NCBI GenBank assembly: GCA_900545545.1
Contig: UQZO01000001.1
Location: 434,001-498,000, forward strand
Length of the DNA: 64,000 nucleotides
Reading direction: 5' to 3'
DNA from: an uncultured Subdoligranulum sp.
Lineage (GTDB): Bacteria; Bacillota; Clostridia; Oscillospirales; Ruminococcaceae
Positions 27,358 through 34,217 of the stretch are shown here, piece after piece. How positions within the stretch are numbered: position 1 is the first letter of the stretch; the number at the start of each line of letters is the position of its first letter. Position numbers and translations under genes: made by a program. The notes under the pieces were generated by a model. It was given only the letters and a program-made list of their open reading frames with translations, searched no databases and was not told the origin of the DNA.

Positions 27358-27960
27358 ATGAACTACAATAACTGCGAATTTTTGGCCTCCTATGGCCTTT
27401 CTCGTCAGCTGCCGGAAAGTGACCGTCCGGAGATCGTCTTTTCGGGACGGTCCAATGTCGGAAAATCCAGCCTGATCAATAAATTGTGTAACCGGAAAAA
27501 TCTGGCCCGCGTCAGTTCAACGCCCGGCAAAACGGCTACCATCAATTTTTATAAGGCGGATACTGCCTACTTTGTGGATCTGCCCGGATATGGCTATGCC
27601 AAGGTATCCAACGCGGACCGTGCCCGCTGGGATGAACTGATCAACAGCTATTTCGAGGCGGACCGGGCGGTATGCCTTTTGGTGCAGCTGCTGGATTGCC
27701 GCCATGCGCCCAGCGCGGATGACGTGCAGATGCTGGAATATCTGCATTATCACGGCATTCCCTTTGTGGTTGCGCTGACAAAAGCAGACAAACTGAAAAA
27801 ATCGCAGCTGGCAGCCTGCCAGACCGAATTTGAAGGCCTGTGTGCGCCGTACGGCTGCCAGGGGGTATTCCTGACCAGTGCTGAAAACGGCTACGGAATG
27901 GACGCTCTGCGCGCCTGTCTGGAAGAGCGCCTGAACGGAGACATTGGCGATGGCGTATAA
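27358..27960 (+). CDS. engB: Ribosome biogenesis GTPase EngB (YsxC/YihA)
   Basis: EngB helps assemble the large ribosomal subunit. The 200-residue protein has G1 GRSNVGKSSLINKL near residue 30, a G2 Thr in STPGKTATINFY, G3 DLPGYGYAKV (DxxG) and G4 TKAD near residue 141. All G-box residues are intact. AAAGGAA precedes the ATG. Its end overlaps the next gene by 11 bp. Confidence 0.96.
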   Translation: MNYNNCEFLASYGLSRQLPESDRPEIVFSGRSNVGKSSLINKLCNRKNLARVSSTPGKTATINFYKADTAYFVDLPGYGYAKVSNADRARWDELINSYFEADRAVCLLVQLLDCRHAPSADDVQMLEYLHYHGIPFVVALTKADKLKKSQLAACQTEFEGLCAPYGCQGVFLTSAENGYGMDALRACLEERLNGDIGDGV

Positions 27961-28711
27961 TGAGTTTGCCTATTTTTACGATGAATTCAATGGCGCCGCA
28001 GATTACGACGCTCTGTTTGCCTATATTCAAAATGAGCTGAGAGCTCACGGCGTTACGGAGGGAATTCTGGCGGATCTTGGGTGCGGCACAGGCGATCTCA
28101 CGCTGATGCTGACTCAGGCGGGCTATGATGTTATCGGCATTGACCGCTCTGAAGAGATGCTCAGCGTTCTGCGGGAAAAAGCAGACGAACTGGGCCTGAC
28201 GGGTCGGTTGTTGCTGCTTCGGCAGGATCTGCTGGAATTGGACCTGTACGGGACGATTCGGGCGGCCGTATCCACCTTTGATACCTATAGCCACATTGGC
28301 CCGCTGGATCGCTTTGAACAGGCAATCCGCAAGGCGGCCTATTTTATGGAAAAGGATGGTGTGTTCATTTTTGATCTGAACACGCCTTACAAGCACCAGC
28401 ACATTCTGGCGGGGCAAACTTTTGATATTGAGGCGGAGGACGCGCTTTGCCACTGGACCAACCAATATGACGAGGCTACCGGCCGCGTCGATATTTCCAT
28501 TGACATTACATATCACGATACCGCAGAGCAGTTCCACGAATCTTTTTGCGAGTACAGTTACCCGCTGGAGACAGTGGAAACGCTTTTGCAGCGGTATGGA
28601 TTTGCGGTGGCCCGTGTGGCGGATGGAGAGGATTTTGGTCCTGTGCGCCCTGACAGCCCCCGCTGGATTATTACAGCGGTTAAGCAATACACCCAGGAGG
28701 AAAAAGCCTAA
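27950..28711 (+). CDS. Class I SAM-dependent methyltransferase
   Basis: The 253-residue protein has the Rossmann-type SAM site LADLGCGTGDLTLML near residues 42-56, an acidic IGIDRSEEML motif II and the later LLLRQDLLELDL strand. It resembles small-molecule or tRNA wobble methyltransferase-like proteins found beside Firmicute ribosome genes; the substrate is not apparent. The ATG at 27950 follows GGAG with 9 bp spacing; a TTG two codons earlier is possible. It sits between engB and hslO and abuts hslO exactly. Confidence 0.85.
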   Translation: MAYNEFAYFYDEFNGAADYDALFAYIQNELRAHGVTEGILADLGCGTGDLTLMLTQAGYDVIGIDRSEEMLSVLREKADELGLTGRLLLLRQDLLELDLYGTIRAAVSTFDTYSHIGPLDRFEQAIRKAAYFMEKDGVFIFDLNTPYKHQHILAGQTFDIEAEDALCHWTNQYDEATGRVDISIDITYHDTAEQFHESFCEYSYPLETVETLLQRYGFAVARVADGEDFGPVRPDSPRWIITAVKQYTQEEKA

Positions 28712-29611
28712 ATGGAACAGAATCATAATATGCTGCGTGGTATTTCGGAAAACGGCGGCATTGTATTTTACGGTGTGGATTCTACGGAAATGGTGCGGGA
28801 GATGGAACGCCTGCACAAGACCAGTGCCGTAACTACCGCGGCGCTGGGACGCCTGCTGACAGCCACGTCTATGATGGGCATTATGCTGAAGAGCACCCAG
28901 GACTCTGTCACGGTACAGATCAAGGGCGGCGGCCCTGCAGGGCGTCTGCTGGCCGTTTCTGACGGCACAGGCAATGTCAAAGGGTATGTGGAGCATCCTA
29001 TTGTAGAATTGCCTCCGCGTGAGGATGGGCACCTGAACGTTGGCGCTGCTGTAGGGCGTGACGGCACCCTGGATGTGATCCGGGATCTGGGAATGCGTGA
29101 ACCTTACATCGGTCAGGTGCCGCTGACGACCGGCGAAATTGCTGAGGATATCACTTCCTATTTTGCCATCAGTGAACAGGTGCCTACAGTGTGCGTTCTC
29201 GGTGTCCTGGTGGATACCGATCTGAGTGTGCGCTGTGCGGGTGGCTTTATTGTGCAGCTGCTGCCGGGCGCTACCGAGCAGGAGATTGATCATCTGGAGA
29301 AAAACATTAAAGCTATGCCCAGCGTTACCTCTATGCTGGAAGAAGGCAAGACGGTGCAGGATATGCTGGAGATGGCGCTGGAAGGATTCCAGCCGGATAT
29401 TCTGGACAGCTATCATGTGACTTATCATTGCGACTGCAGCCTGACCCGGGTAGAGGGGATGCTGCACAGTTTGGGAAAAAAAGAAGTAGAAAAATTACGC
29501 GATGAAGATCCGATTGCAGAAGTGAATTGCCAGTTCTGCGACAAAATTTACCGTGTAGACCTCAACGAACTGCTCGAAAAATGGCTTTCCAACGATGAAA
29601 AAGAGCGGTAA
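28712..29611 (+). CDS. hslO: Redox-regulated chaperone Hsp33
   Basis: Hsp33 holds unfolding proteins under oxidative stress; oxidation releases zinc and switches it on. The 299-residue protein keeps the full zinc-binding set: Cys240 and Cys242 in CDC, Cys273 and Cys276 in CQFC. The N-terminal core shows GRLLTATSMMGIMLKS and VQIKGGGPAGRLLAVSD. It starts directly at the preceding stop codon, with CAGGAGG upstream. An A-rich stretch and the tRNA promoter follow. Confidence 0.96.
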   Translation: MEQNHNMLRGISENGGIVFYGVDSTEMVREMERLHKTSAVTTAALGRLLTATSMMGIMLKSTQDSVTVQIKGGGPAGRLLAVSDGTGNVKGYVEHPIVELPPREDGHLNVGAAVGRDGTLDVIRDLGMREPYIGQVPLTTGEIAEDITSYFAISEQVPTVCVLGVLVDTDLSVRCAGGFIVQLLPGATEQEIDHLEKNIKAMPSVTSMLEEGKTVQDMLEMALEGFQPDILDSYHVTYHCDCSLTRVEGMLHSLGKKEVEKLRDEDPIAEVNCQFCDKIYRVDLNELLEKWLSNDEKER

Positions 29612-29653
29612 GAAAAAACTTGAAAAAAATCTCAAAAAAATTCGAAAAAGTAG

Positions 29654-29682
29654 TTGACAAATGCGCCGGGGTTGTATATAAT
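29654..29682 (+). promoter_or_regulatory. Consensus promoter of the tRNA cluster, with A-rich upstream element
   Basis: TTGACA and TATAAT are both perfect with 17 bp spacing. Bases 29616-29652 are runs of A, like an UP element for strong stable-RNA promoters. The first tRNA begins about 50 bp downstream. Confidence 0.92.
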
Positions 29683-29730
29683 AATACCCGTCGCCCGGAG
29701 AGAGCGGCTGAGCAAAACTCTCCGATACAT

Positions 29731-29806
29731 GCGGCCGTAGCTCATCTGGTAGAGCGCCACCTTGCCAAGGTGGAGGTAGCGAGTTCGAGCCTCGTCGGCC
29801 GCTCCA
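29731..29806 (+). tRNA. tRNA-Gly (GCC), copy 1
   Basis: Acceptor arms GCGGCCG and CGGCCGC pair fully. The anticodon loop TTGCCAA sits on a CCACC/GGTGG stem. The CCA end is encoded. Confidence 0.97.
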
Positions 29807-29810
29807 ATGC

Positions 29811-29886
29811 GGAAGTTTAGCTCAGCTGGGAGAGCATCTGCCTTACAAGCAGAGGGTCAGCGGTTCGAGCCCGTTAACTTCCACCA
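29811..29886 (+). tRNA. tRNA-Val (UAC)
   Basis: Acceptor arms GGAAGTT and AACTTCC pair fully. The anticodon loop CTTACAA gives anticodon TAC. The CCA end is encoded. Confidence 0.96.
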
Positions 29887-29889
29887 TGT

Positions 29890-29966
29890 GGCCCGGTAGT
29901 TCAGTTGGTTAGAACGCTAGCCTGTCACGCTAGAGGTCGTCAGTTCGAGCCTGATTCGGGTCGCCA
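29890..29966 (+). tRNA. tRNA-Asp (GUC)
   Basis: Acceptor GGCCCGG pairs with TCGGGTC, including two G-U pairs. The anticodon loop CTGTCAC sits on a CTAGC/GCTAG stem. Discriminator G and encoded CCA fit tRNA-Asp. Confidence 0.96.
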
Positions 29967-29969
29967 TTT

Positions 29970-30045
29970 GCCTCTGTAGCTCAGTCGGTAGAGCAGGGGA
30001 CTGAAAATCCCCGTGTCATTGGTTCGATTCCGATCGGAGGCACCA
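29970..30045 (+). tRNA. tRNA-Phe (GAA)
   Basis: Acceptor GCCTCTG pairs with CGGAGGC, with one T-G pair. The anticodon loop CTGAAAA sits on a GGGGA/TCCCC stem. CCA is encoded. Confidence 0.97.
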
Positions 30046-30083
30046 AGGTTCTTGTACATTCTTTCCTTAAGAATGTACATTAT

Positions 30084-30159
30084 GCAGCCGTAGCTCATCT
30101 GGTAGAGCGCCACCTTGCCAAGGTGGAGGTAGCGAGTTCGAGCCTCGTCGGCCGCTCCA
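30084..30159 (+). tRNA. tRNA-Gly (GCC), copy 2, with acceptor-stem mismatch
   Basis: It is identical to copy 1 except that base 3 is A instead of G (GCAGCCG), while the 3' arm still reads CGGCCGC. This leaves an A3-C70 mismatch in the acceptor stem. Anticodon GCC and encoded CCA are intact. It may be a weakened but functional copy. Confidence 0.9.
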
Positions 30160-30171
30160 ACAAACAGTGGA

Positions 30172-30197
30172 AACCGGCTCCAAAAGCCGGTTTTTCA
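30172..30197 (+). terminator. Terminator of the five-tRNA transcript
   Basis: AACCGGCT and AGCCGGTT form a stem followed by five T. It separates the first five tRNAs from tRNA-Cys. Confidence 0.85.
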
Positions 30198-30205
30198 CTC
30201 ATTAT

Positions 30206-30280
30206 GGTGACGTGGCCAAGTGGTAAGGCAAGGGTCTGCAAAACCCTCATTCACCAGTTCAAATCTGGTCGTCACCTCCA
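30206..30280 (+). tRNA. tRNA-Cys (GCA)
   Basis: Acceptor arms GGTGACG and CGTCACC pair fully. The anticodon loop CTGCAAA sits on an AGGGT/ACCCT stem. The discriminator is T (U), expected for tRNA-Cys, and CCA is encoded. It lies after the cluster terminator, so it depends on read-through or its own promoter. Confidence 0.96.
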
Positions 30281-30281
30281 A

Positions 30282-30314
30282 AAACGCGTCACATAGTGTG
30301 GCGCGTTTCTTTTG
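30282..30314 (+). terminator. Terminator after tRNA-Cys
   Basis: AAACGCGTCACA and TGTGGCGCGTTT form a 12-bp stem, then CTTTTG. Its T-tract touches the left edge of the first 260-bp repeat. Confidence 0.85.
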
Positions 30315-30573
30315 TATGCTTTAGCAAAATGAGAACCCCCAGCTCTGCTGGGGAGAGTAAAAAAGCTTTAGCTTCAAGTATCGAGCGAAGCGAGAAGAGA
30401 TCAACAACTTTACTATTGTCAAGAAAGTTGATCTTAGATAAACAGCGCCCGTTTACGGGCTGTGGAGCAAGTGATGCGAGTGACAGATTTTTCAGTGCCT
30501 CTTGAGAGGCTTGCCGGTACGATGCCCTTCTAGGGCTTACACAAGCCCCCGGCTTAGCCGGGGGTCATGACTT
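30312..30573 (+). repeat. Structured 260-bp direct repeat, copy 1 (IS200/IS605-end-like, no transposase)
   Basis: It is about 95% identical to 31160-31419. It holds a run of hairpins: CCCCAGC/GCTGGGG at the left, GATCAAC/GTTGATC, CCCGT/ACGGG, GCCTC/GAGGC, GCCC/GGGC and the strong CCCCCGGC/GCCGGGGG at the right, just before TCATGACTT. No reading frame of any length is shared with a protein family. The two end hairpins resemble the subterminal structures and right-end RNA scaffolds of IS200/IS605 elements, so a non-autonomous relic or mobile structured RNA is the best guess. Confidence 0.8.
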
Positions 30574-30596
30574 TGTGTGAAAACAGGGGAGGAAAG

Positions 30597-31094
30597 ATGG
30601 TACACTTGTATTGGGGCGATGGCAAGGGCAAGACGACAGCCGCGATGGGGCTGGCATTGCGTGCGCTGGGACATGGGCGCAAGGTGGTTATAGTTCAGTT
30701 TCTGAAAGACGGTTCCAGCGGCGAGATAGAGCCTCTGCGCCACCTGGGAGCCGCTGTATATGCCTGCCCGAATGCCAAGTTTACCTGGCTTATGAATGAT
30801 GCAGAGCGCGCCCGGGCGCGCGAGAACGCCACAGCGGCGCTGCGTACAGCGCTAACGCAACCATGGGATTTGTTGATCCTGGATGAGGCGTGCGCTGCCT
30901 GGCAAAATGATCTGGTAGACCGGGATCTGCTGCGCGAAACTGTGGCACGCGCTCAGACGCAATCTGAGGTGGTTCTGACGGGCAGAAATCCTGCAGGCTG
31001 GATGCAAGACGCTGCGGATTATTCGACCGAAATGCGGGCCTGTAAGCACCCTTACACGAAGGGCGTATCTGCAAGAGAGGGAATTGAGTATTAA
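30597..31094 (+). CDS. cobO: Cob(I)alamin / corrinoid adenosyltransferase, CobO/BtuR-like
   Basis: This enzyme adds the 5'-deoxyadenosyl group from ATP to reduced corrinoids. The 165-residue protein has the family P-loop GDGKGKTTAAMGLALRALGHG at its N-terminus (residues 6-26), then VVIVQFLKDG, WDLLILDEACAAW and VVLTGRNPAGWM, in CobO order. The end, KHPYTKGVSAREGIEY, is the usual one. I use the ATG at 30597 behind GGGGAGG. It is an orphan: no other cobalamin gene is near, and it is bracketed by two direct repeats. Confidence 0.9.
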   Translation: MVHLYWGDGKGKTTAAMGLALRALGHGRKVVIVQFLKDGSSGEIEPLRHLGAAVYACPNAKFTWLMNDAERARARENATAALRTALTQPWDLLILDEACAAWQNDLVDRDLLRETVARAQTQSEVVLTGRNPAGWMQDAADYSTEMRACKHPYTKGVSAREGIEY

Positions 31095-31119
31095 GCTGTT
31101 TCTTGGAACATTTCTACAG

Positions 31120-31158
31120 AAAAGAGGCCATACCAAACACGGTATGGCCTCTTTTTTC
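31120..31158 (+). terminator. Terminator of cobO
   Basis: AAAGAGGCCATACC and GGTATGGCCTCTTT form a 14-bp stem running into a T-tract. The second repeat starts right behind it. Confidence 0.92.
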
Positions 31159-31159
31159 A

Positions 31160-31419
31160 TTGTATGCTTTAGCAAAATGAGAACCCCCAGCTCTGCTGGG
31201 GAGAGTAAAAAAGCTTTAGCTTCAAGCACCGAGCGAAGCGAGAAGAGATCAACAACTTTACTATTGTCAGGAAATTGATCTTAGATAATAGCGCCCGTTT
31301 ACGGGCTGTGGGGCAAGTGATGCAAGTGGCGACTTTTTCAGTGCCTCTTGAGAGGCTTGCCGGTACGATGCCCTTCTAGGGCTTACACAAGCCCCCGGCT
31401 TAGCCGGGGGTCATGACTT
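31160..31419 (+). repeat. Structured 260-bp direct repeat, copy 2
   Basis: It has the same orientation and order of hairpins as copy 1. About a dozen differences fall in the middle (around 31227-31335), including two single-base deletions. The left 66 bp and the right 95 bp or so are identical to copy 1. One internal stem is shortened to GATCAA/TTGATC. It lies directly behind the cobO terminator and ends 30 bp before the convergent nadE stop. Confidence 0.8.
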
Positions 31420-31448
31420 GTATAAATGCTGTGGATGATAAGATGATT

Positions 31449-33386
31449 TTACAGCGCGATCTGCTCCAGTTCGGTCATCCACAGGGTGTTGCAGGCGTCA
31501 CTGGGCATACGCCAGTCGCCGCGAGGAGAAAGGGTTACAGAACCGACCTTGGGACCGTCCGGCAGGCAGCTGCGTTTGAATTGCAGCGCAAAGAAGCGGC
31601 GATAGAAATTTTTCAGCCAGTGCAGCAATACCTCAGGATCGTATTTGCCGGCAAAAGCGGTGCGCGCCAGATGATAGATTTTGGCGGGGCCAAACCCAAA
31701 ACGCAGCACATAGTAGAGATAAAAATCGTGCAGCTCGTAGGGACCGACCAGCTTTTCGGTCTGCTGTGCGATTGTGCCATCCTCTGCAGTGGGCAACAGC
31801 TCGGGGCTGACCGGGGTGTCCAGAATGTCAAGCAGGACCTGATTCAGCGTTTCATCGTTACAGGTGTCGGCTACATACTGTACAATGTGGCGAACGAGCG
31901 TTTTGGGAACGCCGGCGTTTACGCCGTACATGCTCATATGGTCGCCGTTGTAAGTGGCCCAGCCCAGCGCCAGCTCGCTCAAGTCGCCCGTGCCGATGAC
32001 AAAGCCACCGTTCTTGTTTGCGTAGTCCATCAGCTCCAGCGTGCGGACGCGGGCCTGACAATTTTCAAAGGTGACATCGTAATTGGAGGCATCCTGGCCG
32101 ATATCGGCAAAATGGCTGTTTACGGTGTTGGTGATATTGATCTCGGCAAAGCTGACGCCGAGCGCCTCACACAAAATCTCTGCATTGGAGCGCGTGCGCT
32201 TGGTGGTTCCGAAGCAAGGCATCGTTAATGCTACGATATCTCTTGGGTCGCGATCCAGCACTTTGCAGGCACGTACTGCCACAAGCAATGCCAGACAGCT
32301 GTCCAGACCGCCGGAGATGCCCAGCACAGCGCATTTGGCGTGTGTGTGTTCCATACGCTTGGCCAAACCTTCGGCCTGAATGCGCAAAATCAATTCGCAG
32401 CGCTCTGCGCGGGTGGCGGCGTCCTGCGGCACAAACGGTGTTTGAGGAATTTCCCGCGTCAGCCACAGCTCAGAGGGCATCAACTCGAATTCCACGGTGG
32501 TGTAACCTTCCGGCTGCGGCATGAACGAGGTGTTGTGCTGACGTTCCTGCACCATACGGCCAAGATCCAATTCGGTGATGGCTTCTTCGTTGGCGAAGGG
32601 AACTGTCTGTGCCAGAACCGTACCGTTTTCGGCAATCAAATTGTGCCCGGCAAAAGTCATATCGGTTGTGCTTTCTCCGTGGCCTGCATCGGCATACAGA
32701 TAGGCGCACAGAAGACGAGCACTTTGCCCGCTGACGAGCTCCCGTCGGTAGGAAGCCTTCCCGATGGTTTCATCGCTGGCGGAAAGATTGGCGATCACCG
32801 TGGCACCGGCCAATGCGTGGGCACAGCTGGGCGGCACAGGGGCCCACAGGTCTTCGCACACCTCTACGCCCAGCACAAAACTGGGCATCTGCTTACAGGC
32901 AAACAGCAGCTGTGTTCCGATCAGCGTTTCCTGACCGGCATACTCGATGCACTCGGGAGACTGCATGCCGGTGACAAAATGCCGCTTTTCATAAAACTCG
33001 CCATAGTTCGGTAAATAGGTCTTGGGTACCAGCCCCAGCAATTCGCCGCTGCATACAACGGCGGCACAATTGTACAGTTTGCCGTTGTGGCGTACCGGAA
33101 CGCCCACCAGTGTAACCAGGTTTAACCCTTTGCTGGCCTGCAGGATTGAGGCTAAAGCTTTTTCTGCTCCGTGAAGCAGCGTCTCTTGGAAAAAGAGATC
33201 GCTGCAGGTGTATCCGGTCAGGCACAATTCCGGAAGGCAGAGAAGATGAACGTTTTCTGCCGCAAAGGCCTGCATGGCATCAATGATCTGTTCTGCGTTG
33301 TAGGCACAGTCTGCCACGCGCAGGGATGGGCTGATGGCCGCGGCGCGAATAAACCCGTTTTCAAATGCGGGAAAGCTGTATTTCAT
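31449..33386 (-). CDS. nadE: Glutamine-dependent NAD+ synthetase
   Basis: It makes NAD+ from deamido-NAD+, ATP and glutamine. The 645-residue protein joins an N-terminal nitrilase-type glutaminase domain to a C-terminal synthetase domain. The glutaminase has the Glu in LPELCLTGY, LVPKTYLPNYGEFYEKR with the Lys, and the Cys in LGVEVCEDLWAP. The synthetase has the PP-loop ISGGLDSCLALLVA near residue 355 and GTGDLSELALGW. The length fits the two-domain type. The promoter and a palindrome lie just upstream (33403-33448), divergent from the XRE gene. Confidence 0.96.
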   Translation of the reverse strand: MKYSFPAFENGFIRAAAISPSLRVADCAYNAEQIIDAMQAFAAENVHLLCLPELCLTGYTCSDLFFQETLLHGAEKALASILQASKGLNLVTLVGVPVRHNGKLYNCAAVVCSGELLGLVPKTYLPNYGEFYEKRHFVTGMQSPECIEYAGQETLIGTQLLFACKQMPSFVLGVEVCEDLWAPVPPSCAHALAGATVIANLSASDETIGKASYRRELVSGQSARLLCAYLYADAGHGESTTDMTFAGHNLIAENGTVLAQTVPFANEEAITELDLGRMVQERQHNTSFMPQPEGYTTVEFELMPSELWLTREIPQTPFVPQDAATRAERCELILRIQAEGLAKRMEHTHAKCAVLGISGGLDSCLALLVAVRACKVLDRDPRDIVALTMPCFGTTKRTRSNAEILCEALGVSFAEINITNTVNSHFADIGQDASNYDVTFENCQARVRTLELMDYANKNGGFVIGTGDLSELALGWATYNGDHMSMYGVNAGVPKTLVRHIVQYVADTCNDETLNQVLLDILDTPVSPELLPTAEDGTIAQQTEKLVGPYELHDFYLYYVLRFGFGPAKIYHLARTAFAGKYDPEVLLHWLKNFYRRFFALQFKRSCLPDGPKVGSVTLSPRGDWRMPSDACNTLWMTELEQIAL

Positions 33387-33402
33387 GGCGCAACTTCCTT
33401 TT

Positions 33403-33448
33403 CCTTAGATTCTAAGGGTATCATAACACAGTAGGCATCGTGCCGCAA
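33403..33448 (-). promoter_or_regulatory. Predicted nadE promoter with palindrome at the start site
   Basis: On the minus strand TTGCGG and TATGAT are 17 bp apart (33443-33448 and 33420-33425). A perfect 15-bp palindrome CCTTAGATTCTAAGG (33403-33417) covers the expected transcription start, a good position for a repressor operator. Confidence 0.6.
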
Positions 33449-33453
33449 GTAAA

Positions 33454-33503
33454 TTGACAAAATGTAATATATACTTGACATAATGTAAGGCGCGTGTTAT
33501 ACT
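33454..33503 (+). promoter_or_regulatory. XRE gene promoter with 21-bp-spaced direct repeats
   Basis: The -35 TTGACA (33475) and -10 TATACT (33498) are spaced 17 bp. TTGACAAAATGTAA at 33454 and TTGACATAATGTAA at 33475 are near-identical copies exactly 21 bp apart, two helical turns. The second includes the -35, as expected for an autorepressor operator. Confidence 0.75.
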
Positions 33504-33544
33504 GGCCATACAGGGAGTCGACACCCGAAACCAAGGAGGCGCAC

Positions 33545-33742
33545 ATGGCAAAAAATCTCAAGCTGAAAGCTGCGCGAGCCGAGAAAGATATGACCCAAGG
33601 CGCTTTGGCCGAAGCGGTCGGTGTATCACGGCAGACGATCAACGCAATTGAAAAAGGGGAGTATAACCTAACCATCAACCTGTGCCGGGCAATCTGTAAA
33701 GTGCTGGGCAAAACGTTGGATGATCTGTTCTGGGAGGAATGA
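33545..33742 (+). CDS. Small XRE-family HTH regulator
   Basis: The 65-residue protein is almost only a helix-turn-helix domain: LKLKAARAEKDMTQGALAEAVGVSRQTINAIEKGEYNLTINL, ending DDLFWEE. This is the compact YgzD/Cro-like type often found before small membrane-protein genes. AAGGAGG precedes the ATG at 33545. It likely represses its own promoter and the next two genes; the direct repeats at 33454 and 33475 are candidate operators. The next gene starts 4 bp after its stop. Confidence 0.92.
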   Translation: MAKNLKLKAARAEKDMTQGALAEAVGVSRQTINAIEKGEYNLTINLCRAICKVLGKTLDDLFWEE

Positions 33743-33746
33743 GCGG

Positions 33747-34217
33747 ATGAAACTCGATATTTTTTCCAAGAAAAACATTTTGGATGAGCGCCAGGAGCAA
33801 ACTCTCTGTAAATTGGAAAGCAGGTGCTTCAGGTTGCTATGGTGGGGGCTGCTGGCGGTCATCATCTTTCAGCGGCTCATGGGAAAGAGTGCAGAGGACC
33901 TGGCAGCCGAAGGACTGTTGTTTTTGGCGGCATGCCTGTACATGTTGGTGGAATGTATCCGCAACGGAATTTGGGACCGGCATATCAAACCCACCGCCGG
34001 GGCTAATGTGATGGGGGCCCTTGTGGCTGGGGCTGTGGTATTCCTTTCTACACTTATGCAGACAGGTTATTGGCCGGGGGCTTTACTGGCCGGCGGATTT
34101 ACAGCGGTTCTGTGTTTTTTTGCCCTGCAGTTTACGGTGTTGCTGTATAAAAAGCGTCACGATCAATTGGAAAATCTGGAGGAGGATGAAGATGAACACA
34201 CCGATACGAACCAATAA
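33747..34217 (+). CDS. DUF6773-like membrane protein
   Basis: The 156-residue protein has four membrane helices and an N-terminal DIFSKKNILDERQEQTLCKLESRCF, which resembles DUF6773 proteins that accompany small XRE regulators. The C-terminus is highly acidic (LENLEEDEDEHTD). No function is established. GGGAGGAA precedes the ATG. Its end overlaps the start of the CPBP gene by 26 bp. Confidence 0.75.
   Translation: MKLDIFSKKNILDERQEQTLCKLESRCFRLLWWGLLAVIIFQRLMGKSAEDLAAEGLLFLAACLYMLVECIRNGIWDRHIKPTAGANVMGALVAGAVVFLSTLMQTGYWPGALLAGGFTAVLCFFALQFTVLLYKKRHDQLENLEEDEDEHTDTNQ

Noticed and set aside
24840..27359. 839-codon open frame antisense to lon
   Set aside because: It mirrors lon over its full length, has no family similarity and lacks a ribosome site; it is a product of biased codon use.
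29620..29820. 66-codon open frame across the tRNA promoter and first tRNA
   Set aside because: Overlaps a tRNA and a consensus promoter; no coding signal.
30312..31419. CRISPR array or integron
   Set aside because: Only two long repeats with a gene between; no short regular repeats or spacers.
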